From: DASSFZ01 sp036514635
Lineage (GTDB): Bacteria > Chloroflexota > Anaerolineae > Fen-1058
Direction: 5' to 3'
DNA length: 26,712 nucleotides
Assembly: GCA_036514635.1 (NCBI GenBank)
Contig: DATBWU010000322.1
Span: 1-26,712, forward strand
Positions within the stretch are counted from its first letter, which is position 1; the number at the start of each line of letters is the position of its first letter. A program made the position numbers and the translations under genes. The notes below the pieces were generated by a model. The model was not told the DNA's origin. It was given only the letters and a program-made list of their open reading frames with translations, and ran no database searches. Positions 22,858 through 26,712 of this stretch are shown here, in pieces.

Positions 22858-24337
22858 AGTTTCCGTTCTTCTCCAGTTTCAGTCGAACCACGATCCGCGT
22901 GCCCGCGCCCGGATCCGAATCGAGCGTGAAGGCCGCGCCGATGGCTTCTGCGCGCTCGCGCATCGTGCTGAGGCCGTAGCGCGGCCAGTCGCCGTCGCGC
23001 GATGGCCCCGGCCGGAAGCCAGCGCCGTCGTCGCGCACGCTCAGCTCCAACATGCTGTCGCAGAACTGAAGGCTGACGATCGCCTGGCGGGCCGAGGCGT
23101 GCTTGCGCACATTCGTCAACGATTCCTGAACGATGCGCATCAGTTGCAACTCGGTCTCGGCCGGCAGCGCGAGGTCTTCGGCGGCCGGATCGATGCGCAC
23201 ATCGACCGGCAGGTTGCTGAGCCGGCTGAACTGCGCCGTGTACGCCTTGAGCGCCGTGGGCAGCCCCGATCCCTGCGCAGCGTGCCCGTTCATCTTCAGG
23301 CCGAGGATCGCCTCGCGCACGTCGACGAACAATTCCTGTGCGGCTTCCTCGAGCTGCTGCAGGTGCTTCTCGGCGGCGTCGGCCTGCCGGTTCTTCAGCA
23401 TCAGCCGCACGGCGCTGGCTTTGGTGTTGACGTAGCCCAGCAGTTGGGCCAGCCCGTCGTGCAGTTCGCGGGCGATGCGCTCGCGCTCTTCGACGATGGC
23501 GCGCTGGCGAAGATCGGAGCGCGCCTCCTGCTCGCGGGTGTGGCGCTCCACCTCGTCGGCCATGTGGTTGAAGCCCAGAATCAGCCCGTCGATTTCATCG
23601 CCGGGGTGCAACGGGATCGGCACGCGCGCGCCGAAGTGGCCCTGCGCGATCTCGGCCAGCGGCCGGCGAAACGTCCCGATGCGACGCAACACCATCTGGT
23701 TGATCAGAACGTAGATGCCCAGCGTGACCAGCACCGTCGCCCCGCCGGAGAACAGCAAGTCCACGCGCAAGTCGTCCAGGAGATGTCGCTCGAGATCGAC
23801 GAGCGAAACATCGACCAACAGGACACCGAGGTGAGCGCTTTGTTCCGTGTGGCAACGGGCGCATTCCGGCTCGTTGTCGATTGGCCGAACGGCGCGCACG
23901 ATGCCGGAGACGCCGGAGAGAACCGTCGTCGAGGGGCGCGACTCGGTCGGCAACGAGTGGCACTCGACACAGCCCTGATCGGCGGTGCTCAGCGCGGCGT
24001 TCTCGTCCTTGCCGGAGCTGTTTGCTTTCACCCGGTGATCGATACCGATGATCTGCACCCGCCGGATGCTCTCGATCATATTCAGGTCGTGCAGGATGCC
24101 GTCCAACATTTGGGGGTCGTTGATCGCCATCGCGTGACGCAGGCTGCCCAGCACGAGGTCGCCCAACTGCTGCACTCCCCCGGCGATCTGAGTCTCCAGC
24201 AAATGCCGCTCGCGCAGGTAGTGTACCAGTGAAAACAGGGACAGCACCAACAGGATAGGCAATGCCACACCCAGCACGATCTTGGTGCGCAGGCTCTGGT
24301 GGAATGATATCGGGATGGGTTGCGAGTGAGCGGGCAC
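22835..24337 (-). CDS. NarX-type sensor histidine kinase with a di-heme c-type sensor domain
   Basis: 500 residues from a GTG at 24337 with AGGA 6 nt upstream. TM1 (about 19-40) and TM2 (about 193-213) enclose an extracytoplasmic sensor of about 150 residues. The sensor carries two CxxCH heme-attachment motifs, CVECH (123-127) and CARCH (159-163), both on the outside where cytochrome c maturation works. A HAMP domain (about 214-266) and a coiled linker lead to HisKA_3 with phosphoacceptor H293 (RIARELHDGLAQ). The HATPase_c domain has QESLTNVRKHA, VRDDGAGF and YGLSTMRERAE. Its last codons overlap the response regulator start. It would sense heme redox state, or a ligand such as NO, CO or O2, and signal to that regulator. 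Heme-bearing periplasmic kinase sensors are known but uncommon. Confidence 0.9.
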   Translation of the reverse strand: MPAHSQPIPISFHQSLRTKIVLGVALPILLVLSLFSLVHYLRERHLLETQIAGGVQQLGDLVLGSLRHAMAINDPQMLDGILHDLNMIESIRRVQIIGIDHRVKANSSGKDENAALSTADQGCVECHSLPTESRPSTTVLSGVSGIVRAVRPIDNEPECARCHTEQSAHLGVLLVDVSLVDLERHLLDDLRVDLLFSGGATVLVTLGIYVLINQMVLRRIGTFRRPLAEIAQGHFGARVPIPLHPGDEIDGLILGFNHMADEVERHTREQEARSDLRQRAIVEERERIARELHDGLAQLLGYVNTKASAVRLMLKNRQADAAEKHLQQLEEAAQELFVDVREAILGLKMNGHAAQGSGLPTALKAYTAQFSRLSNLPVDVRIDPAAEDLALPAETELQLMRIVQESLTNVRKHASARQAIVSLQFCDSMLELSVRDDGAGFRPGPSRDGDWPRYGLSTMRERAEAIGAAFTLDSDPGAGTRIVVRLKLEKNGNYARSRGG

Positions 24338-24365
24338 GATCTATCCTGTCACGGATCAGTTCATC

Positions 24366-24445
24366 TGGTGATTATCCACAAGTGCTCCAGGCCCGCGTCC
24401 GCGCGGACGCGGTCGGCGAGCATTCAAGATGTGTGCAATCACCAG
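24366..24445. mobile_element. MITE-like palindromic repeat, copy B (80 bp)
   Basis: Terminal inverted repeats CTGGTGATT (24366-24374) and AATCACCAG (24437-24445), extendable by AT/AT to 11 bp, enclose the same core as at 1659-1758 but shorter. GATCAGTT occurs on both sides (24354-24361 and 24445-24452), which could be a target duplication, though it is not exactly abutting. It lies just upstream of the heme-sensor kinase gene. Confidence 0.8.
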
Positions 24446-24590
24446 ATCAGTTCGTGGGTCGTCCGGCGACGCTGCGCGCCCTACCCAGAAACTAGCGGGT
24501 CATTGCGAGCCGCGCCCTGCGCGGCGAAGCAATCTCTCAGGCGTCGCCCTGAGATTGCTTCGGCGCTGCGCGCCCATTCAGAAACTGAAG

Positions 24591-24698
24591 CGTCATTGCG
24601 AGCGAAGCCACAGCCGCGAGCGGAGCGTGGCGGGAAGCACTCGCTCACCGGCTGAGGCGGAGACTGCTTCGTCGGCCTATGGCCTCCTCGCAGTGACG
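24591..24698. repeat. TCATTGCGAG-type palindromic repeat
   Basis: Ends CGTCATTGCGAG (24591-24602) and CTCGCAGTGACG (24687-24698) pair with one mismatch; the interior holds GCGAAGCC, GAAGCA and TGCTTCGTCGGCC. This repeat type is found in many bacterial genomes. It is non-coding. Confidence 0.7.
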
Positions 24699-24779
24699 TT
24701 GTGCGCCAGTTTCTGGCATCAGGCATATCGCCCCCCAGCGATGTGGGATTCTCAGAATGACGTCGGTGGATAACGCCGT

Positions 24780-26712
24780 TCAGTTGTCCGGTGCACCCGA
24801 GGCGATCCAATCCAGAATGATCTGGATGGGGTCGTTCGGCATCAGGCCGGCGGGTGGCATCATCACGCCTTGCGTTTGTTTGCCGAGGATTTTTTGGGCC
24901 AACAGACTGCCCTCGCTGTCTCCGGGCACGACGACGGGCGCATGGTCGCCGGATTGCATCACCGATTCGTAGCTGGAAGCATCCCACCCGCCCAGCGAGC
25001 CGTGGCAGGCAGCGCACTGGGCCTTAAAGATCGGCAAAACATCGGCTGTGAATGACGGCGCACCGGTGGGTTCCTGCGTCCCCGTCTGTCCTAGTTGTCG
25101 AATGTACTTCACCAGTTGCTCGATTTGATCGGAGGTGAGGATGTCACCCCAACCGATCATGGCGGTGGCCGCGTGGCCCTGGTTGATGGTATTGAAGATG
25201 TCTTGATCCGTGTTCTTCGCCTGAAACTCCGGAGCGCGCAACGCAGGGCCGACTTGCCCCTCGCCCTGCGCGCCGTGGCACTGCGCGCAGACCTCGGCGT
25301 AGATCTCGGCGCCCGAGCCGGATAGGGGTTGGGCGGCTATTTCAGGTGGGAGTTGCACGGGCGGATTCTGTTCCCACGCCCGGATGTAGGCCACCAGCGC
25401 ATCGAGCGCATCGTCGTCGAGTGGGCCGCCGTAGGCTGATCCGAATGGCGACATGCCGAAGTTCGGCTGGCCCTGCGCGATGATCGAGCGCAGGGTGAAG
25501 TCGTCGCGCGTCTTCAGAAATTCGGCGGTGCTGATGGGTGCGATGATGTCGCCGGCGCGCGTCGGGTTCGGGCCGCCTTCACCGAAGGTGCCGTGGCAGC
25601 CTGAGCAGTTCTGGGCGTACAACTGCTGGCCGACCTCTAACGGTGTCCCCTGCGCGGCGCTCAGCGTGTAGTCAACCAGCGCGTCTAACTGTTCCGGCGT
25701 CAGCACGTTTCCCCACACCGGCATGGTTTGATGACTGCCTCCGCTGGCGATGATGTCTCGCGCCTGCGCGGTGCTTTCCGCAGAGGGCACACGCTCGCCG
25801 TGGCAGCCTGTGCAGTACTGCTGGAACAGGGCCTGGCCGTCGGGGACGCTGGCCGGATCCACAACATAGCTGGCTAACGTGTCGATCTGAGCGGCGCTCA
25901 GTTGTTCTCGCCACGGCGGCATATCGAGGTGCAGGCCTCCCTGGCTGATGATGCTGCGCAGCGCATCCCTTGCGCCGGAGAATGCCACCGAGCGGCCGTG
26001 GCAGGCGGAGCAGTTGGTCGCAAACAAGCGTTGGCCGTCGGGCGCGACGAGGAAGTTCAAGAGAGCCGTGCGCTGTCCCTGGTCCAACACTTGCGCCCAC
26101 TCCGGGACACCCAGATCGGTGTGAGCCAGATAGCTCGGGCCTTGCTCCAGCACGCTTTTCAGCTTGAGCGGATCGCCGGCGACCTGCTCGGGCGCCGTGT
26201 GGCAAGCGCCACAGGATTCGGTGAAGAGCCGGCTGCCGCCGGGCGAGAGGATGAAGCCGGCCAGGGCGTCGATCTGATCCGTGGTGAGATCGGCGCTCCA
26301 CGCCGGCATGCCTTCATGCTTGCCTTGCGCGATGATGGCGTGCAGATTGGTCGTCGGCACATCAATTTCGGCCCCATGGCAGGGTGCACAGTTCTGGGTA
26401 TACAGCACCGCGATCGGATCGCCCTGGGCGACTTCGGCCGGCGGGGGCGCCTCGCGAACAGATTGGACCGTGAGGAAGGCGACGCCGATCACCGCCAACG
26501 CGGTGACGCCGATGACTACCGGCCGGCTCGAGAAGTGCCGGCGCGACGATCGATCGAGGAAGGGCAGAGCAAACAGCAACAGGATCAACAGAGTCGGTAT
26601 CAGGACAACACCGATGACCTCCAACTGGCCGGGAAAGTACTTCAGCAGCTGGAACAGGAAGAGGAAGTACCATTCAGGCCGGGGGGTGTAGGTCGTGTCG
26701 CCGGGATCGGCC
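24780..26712 (-). CDS. Cytochrome b C-terminal half fused to seven cytochrome c domains (5' partial)
   Basis: 643 in-frame residues are visible and the reading frame runs off the window, so the start is missing. A TTG at 26624 is internal. The first 65 or so residues are the C-terminal part of cytochrome b (subunit IV type): YTPRPEWYFLFLFQLLKYF carries the PEWY quinol-site motif (26678-26667), followed by LPFLDRSSRRHFSSRP. A further membrane helix (VIGVTALAVIGVAFLTV) leads to seven c-type domains with CAPCH, CGACH, CSACH, CTGCH, CSGCH, CAQCH and CAACH. Most have a Met ligand in MPAW/MPPW/MPVW-type motifs; domain 2 has GVPEW instead, with Val for Met. Domain 7 resembles the PSCyt1-type domain (VLPIFKAQCAACHG, MMPPAG). 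It is probably the quinol-oxidising core of a bc-type complex with a built-in electron wire. Confidence 0.9.
   Translation of the reverse strand, partial: ADPGDTTYTPRPEWYFLFLFQLLKYFPGQLEVIGVVLIPTLLILLLFALPFLDRSSRRHFSSRPVVIGVTALAVIGVAFLTVQSVREAPPPAEVAQGDPIAVLYTQNCAPCHGAEIDVPTTNLHAIIAQGKHEGMPAWSADLTTDQIDALAGFILSPGGSRLFTESCGACHTAPEQVAGDPLKLKSVLEQGPSYLAHTDLGVPEWAQVLDQGQRTALLNFLVAPDGQRLFATNCSACHGRSVAFSGARDALRSIISQGGLHLDMPPWREQLSAAQIDTLASYVVDPASVPDGQALFQQYCTGCHGERVPSAESTAQARDIIASGGSHQTMPVWGNVLTPEQLDALVDYTLSAAQGTPLEVGQQLYAQNCSGCHGTFGEGGPNPTRAGDIIAPISTAEFLKTRDDFTLRSIIAQGQPNFGMSPFGSAYGGPLDDDALDALVAYIRAWEQNPPVQLPPEIAAQPLSGSGAEIYAEVCAQCHGAQGEGQVGPALRAPEFQAKNTDQDIFNTINQGHAATAMIGWGDILTSDQIEQLVKYIRQLGQTGTQEPTGAPSFTADVLPIFKAQCAACHGSLGGWDASSYESVMQSGDHAPVVVPGDSEGSLLAQKILGKQTQGVMMPPAGLMPNDPIQIILDWIASGAPDN

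Larger units (their letters stand above)
24338..24779. repeat. Intergenic region filled by dispersed palindromic repeats
   Basis: 442 bp with no supported gene. It holds the MITE-like copy B (24366-24445). It is followed by repeats of the TCATTGCGAGC...GAAGCAATCTC / GAGATTGCTTC...CTCGCAGTGAC type at about 24500-24575 and 24591-24698, and by a TGGGATTCTCAGAATGACG fragment near 24744. The second TCATTGCGAG unit has near-perfect 12-bp ends (CGTCATTGCGAG / CTCGCAGTGACG). Confidence 0.75.

Noticed and set aside
22811..24232. Long rightward open frame (473 codons) opposite the heme-sensor kinase
   Set aside because: It is the antisense shadow of the kinase gene, low in recognisable motifs. The minus strand carries a full sensor kinase with all domain motifs.
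24780..26624. Start of the cytochrome fusion at TTG 26624
   Set aside because: The frame continues upstream through a clear cytochrome b PEWY segment to the window edge, so the TTG is an internal Leu codon.

Overview
The window is high-GC bacterial DNA with densely packed genes. It most resembles an uncultured member of the Chloroflexota (Anaerolineae-like). This placement is inferred from gene content and style, not from a marker gene. The clues are CHAT and TPR-CHAT proteases next to ECF-type sigma factors, secreted proteins with Thr/Pro-rich (PTPT, ATPT) linkers, NrfD-type and multiheme respiratory proteins, and many short dispersed hairpin repeats between genes. I saw no rRNA, tRNA, transposase or CRISPR array.

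Region 1 (1-9783) is regulatory. After the first codons of a leftward GAF-type protein (1-122), a leftward pair (a 163-residue unknown and a CHAT peptidase) diverges from a rightward operon. That operon encodes an ECF-like sigma factor, a ZAS-type zinc-binding putative anti-sigma factor and a 1095-residue TPR-CHAT protease. A strong promoter with an inverted repeat over its -10 and start region precedes the sigma gene. A second sigma/ZAS pair follows at 8137-9783, diverging from a 56-residue secreted peptide. A sigma factor, a candidate partner and a TPR-CHAT protease together resemble the protease/sigma output arm of type III-E CRISPR systems, but no CRISPR genes are present. This is the most interesting candidate system here.

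Region 2 (9773-13292) encodes the cell surface. A leftward secreted protein carries a CBM-like domain, an SH3b domain, a Thr/Pro linker and a LysM domain. A divergent secreted subtilisin ends in eleven copies of GYNWTG. A strong hairpin terminator follows the subtilisin gene.

Region 3 (13538-18840) starts with an orphan membrane histidine kinase. It is followed by a probable respiratory operon: a 37-residue membrane peptide, a two-CW-like membrane protein, a membrane-anchored octaheme cytochrome c, a Tat-exported ferredoxin with four 4Fe-4S clusters, and an NrfD-type quinone-interacting subunit.

Region 4 (19185-26712, all leftward) encodes a decaheme lipoprotein made of two duplicated five-heme halves, a degenerate receiver protein, a NarL-type response regulator, and its overlapping histidine kinase, whose extracytoplasmic sensor carries two c-heme motifs. 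At the window edge is a protein fusing the PEWY-containing C-terminal half of cytochrome b to seven cytochrome c domains. Regions 3 and 4 together suggest an extracytoplasmic electron-transfer network fed by quinol, with a heme-bearing sensor positioned to read its redox state.

The intergenic gaps are filled by several families of palindromic repeats. One MITE-like element occurs twice, and one copy supplies the apparent ribosome-binding site and start codon of the first CHAT gene.
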